Below are positions 47,101 through 58,581 of a DNA stretch of 64,000 bases, one piece after another. Numbering within the stretch: the stretch's first letter is position 1; each line of letters opens with the position of its first letter. The translations under genes and the position numbers were made by a program. The DNA lies in the NCBI GenBank assembly GCA_011109175.1, contig RDEW01000017.1, positions 372,001-436,000 of the forward strand, written 5' to 3'. A model generated the notes under the pieces. That model saw nothing but the letters and a program-made list of their open reading frames with translations. It ran no database searches and was not told the origin of the DNA. Source of the stretch: Dicyema japonicum. Taxonomy: Eukaryota; Dicyemida; Rhombozoa; Dicyemidae.

Positions 47101-47126
47101 ACCGTCTAAACGAATAGTGTGATAAG

Positions 47127-48903
47127 TAGGGCGAATTTTTTTTAACCTAAAAAATAAAAATTTTAACCTAAAAAATTAACTTTATTAACCTAAAAACAAA
47201 AAAATTAACCCAAAAATTTAACTTTATAACTAAACAATAAAAACACTAAAACTTTTTGTTACACATACAAATTACATAATTTTCTAAATTTCCTGGTAGA
47301 AAATGTTGTTGGATCTTAGAAAATTCTTTAATCTCAAGAAACATCGTTCAACCGAGCACTAAGTTGGCTGACAATTCAGGAGTAATGAATACTCGGCAGG
47401 AGATATGTTGAATTAGTTATTTTAATTATGTTTGAAATATCATTTTTTGAAGCCTTTTATTTATGTATTCTTTAATAAATTTGTTGTCATTTCCAAATTC
47501 CAACGATTCTAAACAATCATATGCCTGTTCGATTGTGAAGCGCGTACTTTCGTAATAATATCTGCAATAGCGACATCACTTCGAAACCTGGAATATTTGA
47601 ATAGCTTCGGATAAGGTCACATAGACTGCTCACTAACACATGGTTTTGAAGACTTTCTTTGGCTCTTCAAACTAAATATCCATCATCCGCGAATGATTCG
47701 AAAATATTTTGAACTCCGATCAGAATTTCTGAGTAGTATGTAGCGGCCTTTAGCCAGGTCCCCCATTTTGTCAAATGCGCATGAGGTAGAATGACGATGT
47801 TTCTGGTTTTGAATATTAGTTTTCTTCTATTGTTCTTGTTAATTGCTGCTTGTACAGTAGCTATCATCAAATCAATTTCCGGATAAGAGTCTCTTATTTT
47901 CTCACAACAATTGTGTAATAGATGAACGTGGAATAACTTGGGATAAAGATTTTTAAGTATTTTGCCAGCTAAAACATAAAATTTTACCTGATTTCATATA
48001 ATTTGCAGCATCCGAAATTAACAAAAGGAAATTTTCCCTTTGAACCAAATTATTTCCAAGTGCATCGTCGACTATCTGAGTAATGATGTTCTTGTTAGGA
48101 GCAGATTCTATCGCCTTAAACGATATCAGATATGTTGTTTCAGGAGAATTTAACGATTTAATCATCACAGCAACGTATCTTTGACCCCGCATTTTTGTTT
48201 CATCCGTATTAGCAAAAACTTTTGATTGTTACAAAATAAAGTAAATTTTTTATACACAAGTTTTTGATCCATTATGATTTGATCCACACAGCTTCTAGCT
48301 TTTGATGGTGAAAGAACTCGTACAAAGCCTCCGTAAAACAATTCTCTAAACCACGGCATAGATAGTTTGTTTAGTAGAATATCAGATTTTATAAATGCTC
48401 TGGTTACTTGTAGAGCCCGATCATCATTTTGGAATATTGGTCAATGTGTGTTTGGTGCGATTTGGTCAGAAATCTAAAAAAATAATTGTTATTTTGCAAA
48501 ACTCAATGAATTTTTATGTTTTTGTGAGGCTCCATGGGAATTTACAAAATGCCTTTTCTCGCATTTTATATTACACAAACAGAGTCGACATTAGGTTAAA
48601 ATAATTTTAACCCTATAATTTTAAATTTTAACTATTTAACCTAATAATTTTGTTTAATATACATTTATTTTTAATAAAATATAGTTAAAAATCATTTTAA
48701 TGATTATTTATTTACTTCTCATATCTGTATTAGTTGATACCATAATAGGGAAATTAAAATATAGATTTACTTGTGTATTATATATATAACTTGGACATCA
48801 TTTATGGGAATTGGGTCATCATTTATGGGATGAGTGTACTATTATGAAATTTTAACTTTTTTATTTTATTTACTATTATGAAATTTTTAACTTAGTTCGC
48901 CTA
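47127..48903 (-). mobile_element. hAT-superfamily DNA transposon with 8-bp target-site duplication
   Basis: Ends read TAGGGCGAATTT (left) and, on the complement, TAGGCGAACTAAG (right). They are flanked by perfect 8-bp repeats GTGATAAG at 47119-47126 and 48904-48911, the duplication size characteristic of hAT. The minus strand encodes a broken protein: MPWFRELFYGGFVRVLSPSK (48359), GQRYVAVMIKSL, NFLLLISDAANYMKSGKI, YHVHLLHNCCEKIRDSYPEI and HLTKWGTWLKAATYYSEIL. This matches a transposase-derived family with LLxSDAAPYM and TRWGTWL blocks seen in insects and cnidarians (from memory). AT-rich subterminal TTAACCTAAAAA repeats occur at both ends. Length 1777 bp. Confidence 0.88.
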
Positions 48904-49600
48904 GTGATAAGGTAAACTTGGATTTACTGCAAGTAGTGGCTCTGGTCCTGAAAAGATCAGACCGCCAAGACCAGTGATCCAAAACATAAGGATCATGCTT
49001 GTGAATGCCCGATCAATTCTGAGGAGGCATCACGAGCTAGCTTTCCTGGCGAATGCCTAGGAAGCTGATATAATAATTGTCAACGAAACGAAGATGAAGT
49101 CAAACGAGAATACGGTACTCCCGGTTTCGAATCGATGTCTTTATACTGGAAAGAAAGGACTGGAACATCAATTTTTTATCGGTGTCATCTAAAGACAAGA
49201 AACCGAGAATTGTTTCATCAATTTGTTGTGAGTTTGTCGCAATTGATGTTCGTTGTCTTGACGGTTGGCTCGCAATTGGCGGTATGTATTCCAATTCCTT
49301 GAGGGATATCTCATAGTTCTTCAGTGAAAACCCGATGGCCATACTGGGAGGTGATCTCAACTCCAAGAGGACAACCTTTGGCTGCAAGAAGAGTAACAGG
49401 GATGGCAAGCTCCTGGTAACGCTATCTAAAGGCCTAGGAGTAAAAGTCCTACATCGAAAGAGCATAACCATTTCTCTCCCTACGGAAGTGACAAGCTTGG
49501 TGTCTTCTTGATTTACCCTGTTGTTTCAAAATACGCCGACGTATCAATTACTCTTTCAATGTAGAAACCATCAATTTCCGCAGGATTCTTATCAACCCAT
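48904..49600 (+). mobile_element. LINE ORF2 start: APE-type endonuclease domain
   Basis: Plus-strand translation gives IRIMLVNARSILRRHHELAF, EADIIIVNETKMKSN (the E of the APE active site), then after frame shifts MAILGGDLNSKRTTFGCKKS (GDxN motif) and GKLLVTLSKGLGVKVLHRKS. This is the endonuclease that nicks target DNA for retrotransposition. The continuation toward RT is degenerate. It follows directly on the ORF1 at 45990-47100 once the hAT element is set aside. Confidence 0.8.
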
Positions 49601-49979
49601 AAACTGTGGGGGACATACACATTTATAATTCTTAGGTAGCTCATAGTGGGGAAAGAATCATTCATTTAAGTTGAAGAACACCAATTCTATCGTCAGTACT
49701 TAAGTATCGGGATATACTTGGACAGCAAATCACTTATAGCAAACCCCAGACCATAGTGCTTTGACTCATTGAGAGGAAGATTAAGTGATAGTCTCCACGA
49801 CGCTTATCCAATCCATTGTTCATTATAGTCTTCTAAAGATATCCGATACCTATCTTGTATTTCTCTAGGTCTTCGCACAAGATTTCTTTTCCAGACTTTG
49901 GATAGCTCCATGACTAGCCATCTTGGGTTTTACAGAAATATTATTCAAGAACCACGTCAGCAGCTCAACCAGAATAAAA
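49601..49979. other. degenerate LINE DNA
   Basis: Continuation of the retrotransposon; no intact motif beyond the endonuclease remnants. Confidence 0.4.
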
Positions 49980-51620
49980 TTCAATTTATTTTTTACAGCA
50001 ATTATTATTATAACCCCGGGAACACAGAAAAGAGAAAAAAGTTATCGTCTAATTAAGTGATCCCGGTGTCAGTGCGTCCTCCTTTGTTTTGACTTTGTCT
50101 GCAATCGTTTATGATCGTCCAAAAGGGGGAAGGTTTGATCTCAAATTTGCGAGCATACTTCTGGTAGGCAAGAAACTCATCTTCAAGGGAGCTACCAGAA
50201 GATCGTACTATTTTCAAGAATTTTTGTTGTTTGTCACCGAGATGTTCCATAACTTTTTTGAGATCTAATGTGTTCTTCATTTCTGATGTAGGCGTCATTT
50301 TGTCACATTTAAGGAGGATCCGGAGGCATTGGCTTTGTATGACCTCTAATTTGTTTTGCGTGGATATTGACAAGGGTGTAATCCATGCCGTACATGCATG
50401 TTCCATTGTATGTAGAATAAACTGTTTGTATAATAATTTGAGATGAGAAAGTGAAGATTTTGGAGATCTAGCAAAGGTCTTGAGGATCCCCATCTTTTTT
50501 TGAACTCTTGAAATTATTGTGTCCACATGATGTGTGAACGTTATTTGTATTTTATTTATTAACCCCGGATACACCGAGAAAGAAGTTATAGTAAACAAAT
50601 AAGTGTATCCAGTTTCCACTTCTACAGAAACAGAGCCCATACGGAATCAGCATAAAAGGTAAAACGTCCATTACATGCAGTTGTGGAAACCCCTCCACTA
50701 AAGTGGGGAAGAGCAAATGATCCTTTTTCGTGCCGGCCTGGCACTGGGCGTCACCTAGACAGGTGGATCACATGACGCCACTCTATTTAGAAGAGAGAGG
50801 AGGAACAGACAAGCAAGCGGAAAACTTCAACCAATTAACCACGCAGCACCACGTTATCAATGGGTCATATGTAACTCCAAGGATTGATGGGTTCTTAATA
50901 ACTGGGATAAGCTCTTCATTCCAAGTTAATTTAGGATCGAAGGATGTAGGTTTCCTGTATGAGGAGATAATCGCAGTGTTCGACTTTTAGGGGATATTTT
51001 CATGTGGTTTTTGAGGAACCATGGGTTCATAATGTCGAGGGTCTCCTGAACTCTTCACGCAGCTTCTTTATGGTCTTCATGTCTTGCTGCAACAATGAGA
51101 TCGTCGGCATAAGATAGAAGAATGGTATTTTGGATGTTTGGATTTGGAAGGTCTCTTGTAAATAAATTTAACAAGGTTGCTGATAAAGGGGATCCTTGAG
51201 GGACTCCGTTGGGAAAGTATCGTTGTCTTGATTTTTTATTATTCATAACAACTTGGCCTTTTCTACCATTAATGATTTGGCCAGCCACATCGGGATTTTC
51301 GGATGGATATCGGTGTCAAAATTTTTTGTTGTTAGAGTCTTCCTCGGTACCGAATCAAACGCCTTCTCGATATCCAGATCGACAAATACCGTTCTTTTAT
51401 GTGGTTTTGAGTAGTTCAGTTCATCCGATATGAACTGAATTAGTTTTGTTAGATGTGTTGAAATTGAGTATCCCGATCTGAAGCCATGTTAAACTTGCAA
51501 GATCAAGCGAATGAGTAATCTTATGGAGGATTAATTTTTCCAATGTCCTTGAAATAACAAAGAATCGATATTGGACGATAACTCCGGGGGTCGTCTAAAG
51601 CTTTGTTCTTTTTACAGCAA
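49980..51620 (-). mobile_element. APE-type LINE reverse transcriptase and C-terminus
   Basis: Minus-strand order: TVFVDLDIEKAFDSVPRKTL (RT motif A, about 51400-51340), YFPNGVPQGSPLSATLLNLF (motif B), NTILLSYADDLIVAARHEDH (motif C with intact YADD, about 51100), then a foreign repeat with AACCCCGGATAC near 50560. It ends with THHVDTIISRVQKKMGILKT, LKLLYKQFILHTMEHACTAW and LEVIQSQCLRILL. The same family is seen on the plus strand at 57330-57960. Frame interruptions show it is dead. Confidence 0.85.
50620..50870 (+). repeat. dispersed repeat inside the LINE (family of 15085 and 30110)
   Basis: Carries GGGGAAGAGCAAATGATCCT, CACCTAGACAGGTGGATCAC then ATGACGCCAC, and AACTTCAACCAATTAACCAC. It sits between the RT motif C block and the C-terminal block of the surrounding minus-strand LINE, so it was inserted into it. 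Confidence 0.65.
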
Positions 51621-51743
51621 TTATATAGCACCAATTTTTTAAATAAGTTTTTTAATCAAATAAAAAAATAATTAAAATAAATTTATATTTTAAATTATTA
51701 ATTATAAATTTATTCAAAGTTTTTCCTTGTTGTAGATTATCAA

Positions 51744-52514
51744 ATGGAAATAAAAACAGAATCTCAGGAGACCTTAGCTGACATAAGACAGAAACATCTC
51801 AACAAAATGAGAGATCTTCAACTAAAACGAGTAGTACTTATTCTTACTAACAGAACGAAGCTCGTAAAATAAATCTTGCAGAAGTAGCGGAGGAGAACAG
51901 ACAGGCTAAGCTTCCTACAAACTGGGAGGCCAAGCAAAAACGTCACGAATGGCTTGTGAATGATGAAAAGCTAAGACAGGTAAACCTTTAATTTATGCTG
52001 GAATGTGAAGAAATTGGGGTGGAAATGGAAAGGGTAAAGTTCATGGAGACCTCAGTTGAGGACGTGGAACGAATGGACCGTAAAAAGAAGAGAAAGTTCA
52101 CGAATATAGACTACGTGGACTTTGATAAGGCCTCGGGACGGAAGTACAGCAAGTTGGTGTCTCAAATGTGGAAGGACGAGTCAGCATACAACAAGCAGAA
52201 GGAGGCACTGTGAGTGTGTGGATGTTATTGTAGTGGGGACTCTTTTTATGCTGATGGTGGGACTTTGGGTCTGACAGATGTTGTGGACTCTGAAGAGGCG
52301 AAGGACGGGTTGGTGTCTGACTTACAAAACCAGTAAGAGGGTTATTGATAGCAGAATTCGTGTTCGTGAGAGACACAGCAGAAGGCGGGAGAATAATACG
52401 AATATAGATTATATTAATAAGAAGAATATGAGGTTTAACAAAAAGTTGGAATACTTTTATGGTAAGTATACGGCTGAAATTAAACAAAATTTGGAAAGGG
52501 GTACTGCTCTTTGA
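51744..52514 (+). CDS. SYF2: pre-mRNA splicing factor SYF2
   Basis: Component of the NTC/Prp19-associated complex of catalytic spliceosomes. Five exons; introns of 23 (51831-51853), 21 (51980-52000), 24 (52210-52233) and 19 nt (52315-52333), giving 227 residues (human 243). It starts [19 protein letters not shown]. Conserved blocks: [70 protein letters not shown], and a near-identical C-terminus [19 protein letters not shown] (human ...RGTAV). Intron 2 starts GTAAAC but, where the alignment requires it to end, the sequence is GCTG rather than AG; a missing A would restore it. An acceptor-like TTGTTGTAG lies 8 nt before the ATG. Otherwise intact. Confidence 0.95.
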
Positions 52515-54159
52515 TTACTTTCTTTTACTAATTAATTTGTGTTTTAATGCTTGTTTGATAATTGTGGACGTATTGTGTCAATATTTTATGACTCTTTATT
52601 TCAATCCAAATTGCTGATAATTACTTTCCTTTTCTTAGAAGAGGGGTTTGCAGCCAACTCACTCTTATTCTCATCTCGACAGCAGTGTCAGTAATTATAT
52701 CTCTAGCTCTGTGTAAAAGTTCCGTTGATGCAACTTACTAAAGTCAAACAATGGGACTGAATTCAAGAACAGTGCAAACTTTGTCAAGAGTTTAACATTG
52801 GGAAAATTCATACAACACCAAATAATCATTGTACACAGGGGACTATTGAGCTTTTTAATCAGACAATAACCCGGAAACTATTAAATAATAATAATAACAC
52901 CAGAGACCACGGTTACACAAACTAACTAATCACGTGATCCCAGCACGCTCTAGAATGGACCTTATCTTGGTCCGATGCTCGTCCCCACACAAGCACGTAT
53001 CGGTCGAGTGACTGGACGTTCCGTGGTTCATTCTTATCAAGGCTTTAAGAAGCTAAATGCTAGATAAGAATAAAACCAGGCAGGACACACTTTATTTATA
53101 GATTTTTGCGACCATTAGCGTCATTTTCCATGTCAATAGCGTTACTAAACAAACTTATAAAAAATTTTCTCATTTTCAACACCTCCTATGGAAACATAGT
53201 TTTTCACGTGCGGAATAAATTCTCAATTGAATTGGGAATGACGATTAAAAGGCAATGGAACACGGAGATTGTCCGTAAATGATGAATACAGACATTATCA
53301 AAGATATCGGGTCTTCAATTCCCTCTTCATAATAGAGACTTTTAGGGATTTTTGAAAAATTAGTCATTGACGCAATTTCTGGTTCTGATGGCCCATACAG
53401 GAAAATAGGTAGAAGATCCTGAAATAGCTCTTCCTCATCTTGTCTTTAGGATACTGAAAATTCGACCTCATTATGAGTTTTAAGATGTTCTCTTATCCAA
53501 AAATATATTTACCCTTTTCCCGATGTTAATAATTAGAAAGTGATGCTATTGATCGGGAAAGCGATGCTTAAAAGACTTTGGAACAAATCCTTAATTGTGA
53601 CTAGTTCGAGTACCATCCAGCTGCAGAATTAATATTACGCACATAAGATCTCCTTGAGCGCTGCTAGCTATTTGAGCGAATCTTGCACCCCGTCTTGAGA
53701 GGGAATAGCCACACGGTCAGGACGGCTACTCTATGACCCTTGGTTGATTGTTTCTTTTAAATAAATTGAGAATATTTTTTTATTAACACGTAATAATTAA
53801 TTAACACAGCCATCCATCCAAAGTGGTCGTCTAAAAAAAGACTCATACCCAACAAAGAGAAAAAAAGAAATGAATAACATTTCTCATTCTCCTTCATCGA
53901 TTAGTTATGATAACTTTCTTTACTTAAAATAAACTTTGTGTCCTGTCTGGCTCCTCATAAAGTGCATTATTTATTTACAATGGCTACTTGTGACTAATTA
54001 TTTAAAATTTCTTCAGACGACTAGCATCAACTTGTATGTAACCATCTGAGTGAGGAGATATCTCCAACTCAGATGGGCATTGGTGTCCCTCATGGACGTG
54101 AGGCCACCATTCATTCAACACGCATGTTTGCCTCCTTATGTAATCCCAGATAACTCAAA
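52515..54159. other. intergenic; LINE 3' ends
   Basis: The part 52886-53025 is a minus-strand LINE 3' end: AATAATAATAATAACACCAG then AGACCACGGTTAC and ACTAACTAATCACGTGATCC. It is the inverted equivalent of 6690-6870. The part 53660-53740 carries the GAGAGGGAATAGCCACACGG terminus of the RLE-type family. The part 54030-54150 resembles the RT finger region of the RLE-type element. No host gene. Confidence 0.6.
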
Positions 54160-55333
54160 CTATCTGTGAAGCTAGATATCTCGAGTGCATTCAATTCCCT
54201 CAGGCGTGACCGCATGTGTGAGTTCTGCGTTTCTAGGACGTGTGAAATAGCCAAATTTGTATATCTTTCTTACGGATTTGAGAATTCGCTTGTCTTCATT
54301 AATCACAATGTCGACTTTTTGTCTGGTGTCCAGCGAGATGATCCCCTTGGACCTGTCCATTTCTCCATTACTATTGACCTAGTTATTCAACTCTCGGCCC
54401 CCCTTAATAATTGGTAGGGACGCTTTGGAAATCTCTATTCCTGTTCTTTTAGACCTTGGCCTGCAAGTGAATATGTGGAAGACATAGATCATAAATGTTA
54501 GCTTTCCATCGTACGAGTATTCCATTGTCCAAACCCGCCTTGAGGCCTTGTTCACTGAAACGATGATAGTCGAGTTTCTGGTACGGTCCTCCTTGGATGC
54601 CCTCTATTCTTGTCAGAAATGGAAAAGTTTATGAGAAAGGTAGACTCGTTCCAGAGGCTAAATCTCTTGAAGCAGATACCGCCTTCTTAATGAAAAATAA
54701 CATTTTTTGTTCCCAAGATGATCTTCTCATTACAGAGTTCCCATGTTACCATGAGTTTGAAAGACGACTGAGGAAATCCTCAATATCATATTGGACAGCA
54801 CCGGCTGGTCATAAGGAAAGCTCCCGATATGGTTTGGGGGAATTAATTTGAGGTCTCCTGCCAATTTGGCTATTCCATACTACCTTTCGTCCCTCACAAG
54901 TTGCCGTGCCTTGACCAAGTAAATTTTATGTTCCTGTCACGGATTAAGTCTGAACCTTTTGCTTGACGCGGTTGTGCAGCAGTGGACAGTGAACGGGCTT
55001 AGTGTTCCGAAGAACTTTACCTCTAAAGGACTGGGATAAAATCTTTTGTGAAAAAAGCTAAATTAACTTGGAATGTCCAAGGATATTCATCGTCACACAT
55101 GTCTAAATGGAGCGTCTGCTGAGCATTCGGGGTCCTGGCTCAATGACTTTTCGGTACGGGAAGTAGGTACTCTGCTTAACGGAAATACAATCCGCGTTGG
55201 AGTTACTCTTAGGCTAGGCCTTAGCGTCTGCTGGAACACCGATGCCGATGTGGTGGGATTGTTGACAGAAAAGGACTACACCCGCTGTCATGCAGACGGA
55301 GCTCCGGGAGATTTCCTCGTCACACCATGTTAA
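54160..55333 (+). mobile_element. RLE-type retrotransposon (RT to zinc knuckle), split by a Tc1-like element
   Basis: Encodes KLDISSAFNSLRRDRMCEFC (RT motif A), GVQRDDPLGPVHFSITIDLV (motif B), LLITEFPCYHEFERRL, TCLNGASAEHSGSWLNDFSV, VGVTLRLGLSVC and, in a shifted frame, GRFPRHTMLN. Each matches the minus-strand copy at 965-3960 (e.g. TSLRLGLKLC, GRFPRHSCLN). Similarity resumes at about 56850 after the Tc1-like insertion. Confidence 0.82.
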
Positions 55334-56845
55334 ACTAGAAGCAATATTGACATTTTTTGCATCAATTTTGCGATATTCAATTTTAACATTTTTTAAATTT
55401 ATTTTAACAGTGCAAATTACATCTTTGACAGTGGAACTAACAATGTTAATTAACAACTTAATCAGATAATGGAATCCCAAGCGTACAATTACCATTTATT
55501 TTTTCAACATTCCTGTAAAAATGTCGTATTTTCTCCCGCGTTAGATGTGCTAAAGAATAGTCCAAAGCATTTTGTAGTAATTGAGCTCAAAATTCGGTCA
55601 AGGTTCCATTTTCTGCTGCAATATAATCATTATGGGAATTGTTGTGATAAATACGTCTTTATCCCAGCCTTAAAATAGAAAAACAGCCTTCGCATTGATT
55701 AAGTTGAGGAGAATATGGTGCATCAAATCTTCGAATAATATGTTCTACTCGTATACCTTTAAAATTTCCTTGATTTTTATGGATTGGAGCATTATCCATA
55801 TAAATAATAAGTTCCTCTCCAGCTAAACTGTCAGATAATGCCGTCATAAAATTTATAAATTTCGATTTTATAGATCCAATGTGTGATTCAATTCTCACAA
55901 TTGTTCCGTTGTCATCAATTGCTAAAATAACGTAGAGATTCACCCTTTTGCTTGCCCTTACTGGAACTATCGCACGTGATCCTATATGGGATCGGCTGAA
56001 TTTTTTTAAAGTGAAGAATTTGAAATTTGATCGTCCAAATGTATTTTTCTATTTGTATTACGTTGATAATCCAATGCAAATATTTTTTTTTCTATATTTT
56101 CCAGACTATACCTGGAAATTGGTTCTCTTCGCAGCATTTTGTAGGTAATCAATCGGCCATCAAGTCGGTTATATATTGTCGCAATACAAACTTTATTATT
56201 TATCAATGTTCCTATTTCCTTCAATGTTATCGCTGGATTATTCTCAATTTTTTTCAATTATCAAATTCATATCATATCCGTAAGTTTAATCGTAGCATCC
56301 TTCTACCTCCATGTTTACAAACATACGGATTTCCACTTTTTACGATGGCTATAGCTGTTGTCCTCTTGACTCCAAGATCTCGAGCAAGCTGTATATAATC
56401 GCCACCCTCTTCATCCTTATTTATATGTGCTCTTCTCGTAGCTTCTGATATTTTTGAATTTTTTCTTGACATAAAATCGGTACAAGAACAACGAATCAAG
56501 AAATATAAAATAAATCACAAATCGTATTTGGATCAACTATGATAAACGAAGTCAAAATTGATATAAAAAATGTCATAATAGAATATCTCATTGTCAATAT
56601 TGAATATCACATTGTCAAAATTGATATAAAAATGTCATAATAGAATATCGCATTGTCAATATTGTATATCACATTGTCAAAATTGATATAAAAATGTCAT
56701 AATAGAATATCGCATTGTCATTGTATATCACATTGTCAAAATTGATATAAAAAATGTCATAATAGAATATCGCATTGTCAATATTATATATCACATTGTC
56801 AAAATAAAAATAAAAAATGTCAAAATCGAACTGAAAATGGTATAG
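55334..56845 (-). mobile_element. Tc1/mariner-superfamily transposon with 21-bp repeat arrays at its ends
   Basis: The minus strand encodes a broken transposase. It starts MSRKNSKISEATRRAHINKD, with a helix-turn-helix YIQLARDLGVKRTTAIAIVK (about 56400), then NPAITLKEIGTLINNKVCIA and ATIYNRLDGRL. The catalytic core has VILAIDDNGTIVR (first D region), ELIIYMDNAPIHKN (second D) and APYSPQLNQCE (E), i.e. a DD(E/D) core of the IS630-Tc1 type. Both ends carry inverted copies of a GTCAAAATTGATATAAAAAA-type repeat. The element separates GRFPRHTMLN from TGFTCLLKPFALDRSDARG of an RLE-type retrotransposon, which defines the insertion. Confidence 0.85.
56551..56840. repeat. four 60-63-bp tandem repeats built of three 21-bp subunits
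   Basis: Units at 56551-56613, 56614-56675, about 56676-56734 and about 56735-56797, plus a partial fifth unit. Each unit is a triplet of related 21-mers beginning GTCAAAATTGATAT, GTCATAATAGAATATCGC and GTCAATATTGTATATCAC. A shorter inverted set occurs at 55338-55440 at the other end of the Tc1-like element. Confidence 0.93.
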
Positions 56846-57230
56846 ACAGTCATCAGAGCAATCAAAGACACCGGGTTTACTTGCCTTCTGAAACCTTTTG
56901 CTCTTGACAGAAGTGATGCAAGAGGCCGGTTAGCTATCAACCATGTCATGGAGCCAGGGGAGGTGTTTTGCTTGCACGTACACTAATAAGAATTTGCTTA
57001 AGTCATCTTTGCACGTGGGTTCCGATTTGAATAGGTGGAAGTATCACGAAATCGTGGACCGGTTTCCAGCCGATCTTCGTTTAGACGTCTATCGTTATTG
57101 GCCCGAATACGTCTTAGTATATCAGGTTTATCGAACGGCTTTCAGGGAAGCGGAGGGAAAACAGAATGACGCGATGGTTTTTCCAGAACATTGGGCTCGC
57201 AATTATGGGAAATAACTTCCTGGCTATGTG
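56846..57230 (+). CDS. end of the RLE-type fragment followed by an unidentified 90-codon frame
   Basis: The part 56850-56940 encodes RAIKDTGFTCLLKPFALDRS then DARGRLAINH, the continuation of the split RLE-type element. From 56943 an open frame of 90 codons ends at a TAA at 57213-57215. Its second half (HEIVDRFPADLRLDVYRYWP, EYVLVYQVYRTAF, REAEGKQNDAMVFPEHWARN) is rich in Tyr, Arg and Trp and has balanced codon use, unlike the surrounding decayed DNA. I do not recognise it. No intron or partner gene is evident. It may be a small host protein or part of an element. Confidence 0.35.
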
Positions 57231-57299
57231 ATATATTTTTATTGGCCACAAATTGATAACTTGGCTTACAAACTTTATCAGTGTTCAAAATTGGTTCGC

Positions 57300-57965
57300 G
57301 AACTTTATCAGTAGCCGAGGAGACAAGATAAGAAATCGAAAGTCAAAGTCTCGGTAACTCCTGAATGGGGTTTCTAAAAAATCTCCATTATCCCCAACAT
57401 TATTCAATCTCTTTCTCAAATATCCTCCTACTCCAAATGCCGCTAACACTCTCCTGTCGTATGCCGCCGATATTATAGTTGCAGCAAGAAGCAACACTAA
57501 GAATGCAAGAGACTTTGAACCAAATGAATCTTTATTCCTTTAAGAACAGATAGCATATCACTCCAGAAAAATTGAGTACTACGATTGTGACCCAATACAG
57601 AAAAGATAAGTCACATTCAACTAAAGAAGACCCCTTTCATCATTGGAATCACATTAGACCCACTACACATCACGTGGATTTAACAGTTTTGTGAGTTCAA
57701 AAGAAGATGAGAATTCTAAAACATTTGCCAGATCTCCAATTTCTTCCACCCCTTACTCAAATACAGGCAATATATCTTGCCAACAATCTAACACCAGCAT
57801 GGATTGCACCGCTGTTCATATCCGCACAAAAAAAAACTTGAAGTTATACAAAATCAATGTCTGAAATGATCAAACGAATACTTACCTTATCATTGAGGAA
57901 AGCGGTTGATGTCAAAACAGTTTGTGACATCAGACGGACAGACAAAGCAATTTTCTAAAAACTAC
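57300..57965 (+). mobile_element. LINE reverse transcriptase fragment
   Basis: Plus-strand translation gives GVSKKSPLSPTLFNLFLKYP (RT motif B), NTLLSYAADIIVAARSNTKN (motif C, with YAAD replacing YADD) and LQFLPPLTQIQAIYLANNLT, then PAWIAPLFISAQKKLEVIQN. Same family as 49980-51620, much decayed. Confidence 0.8.
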
Positions 57966-58581
57966 AGGAAGCTCACTCAAAAAGATTTTAACTGAAATAT
58001 GAACTTAGGTATGAAAATAAAGATTTTAAGAAATTTTAGTTGCCAAATTTTGTCTTAGTGATGACATATTTAGCGTTAAATAGTTCAATGGCTACTTTTC
58101 TTGCGATTAAATAAATCTATTAACGTTAGAAAGGACGATCTTAAGAGATGTCGAAAACTGACAGCTTTGAAATGAGGAAACTTAGATGCACCGAGTTCCT
58201 AGTTCGAATCCTGTTATGACAAAAAATAATCCATCTTAAGAACCTACGCATATAGTAGATAGTTAATATGTTTAAAGTATTTCCCCTATGCTCCTCAAGC
58301 GATTCTTCTATAAAGTCCTTTAGGATTCTCTTTACAGAACTGAGTGATCTTCCACTAATAAGTGTTGACATGACATGGTCCACTACTTATATTACAGATT
58401 GAGTCGTAGGACAATGAAGCCTGTGTAAGTTTCCACGTTCTCCTCTAGTGTTAATTTCTCTACTTTCTTGAAATAAAAAAATCCATTATCTTAATTTATT
58501 AATTTATTTAATAAATAAATAATAAAATATTATATTAATTTAAATACTAAACGTGTTTTAGATTCTCTTCTTTGCTGTTAG
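57966..58581. other. no gene recognised; RPL15 upstream region
   Basis: A TAGTTCGAATCC B-box-like motif at about 58200 resembles that at 15396 (shared GATGCAC upstream), so a decayed SINE is likely. The part 58490-58560 is a TAAATAAATAA-rich leader, followed by TTTGCTGTTAG immediately before the RPL15 ATG. Confidence 0.45.

Noticed and set aside
56551-56840. CRISPR-like array of regularly spaced repeats
   Set aside because: The units are contiguous 21-mers without unique spacers, in a eukaryotic transposon end. They are a tandem repeat, not a CRISPR array.
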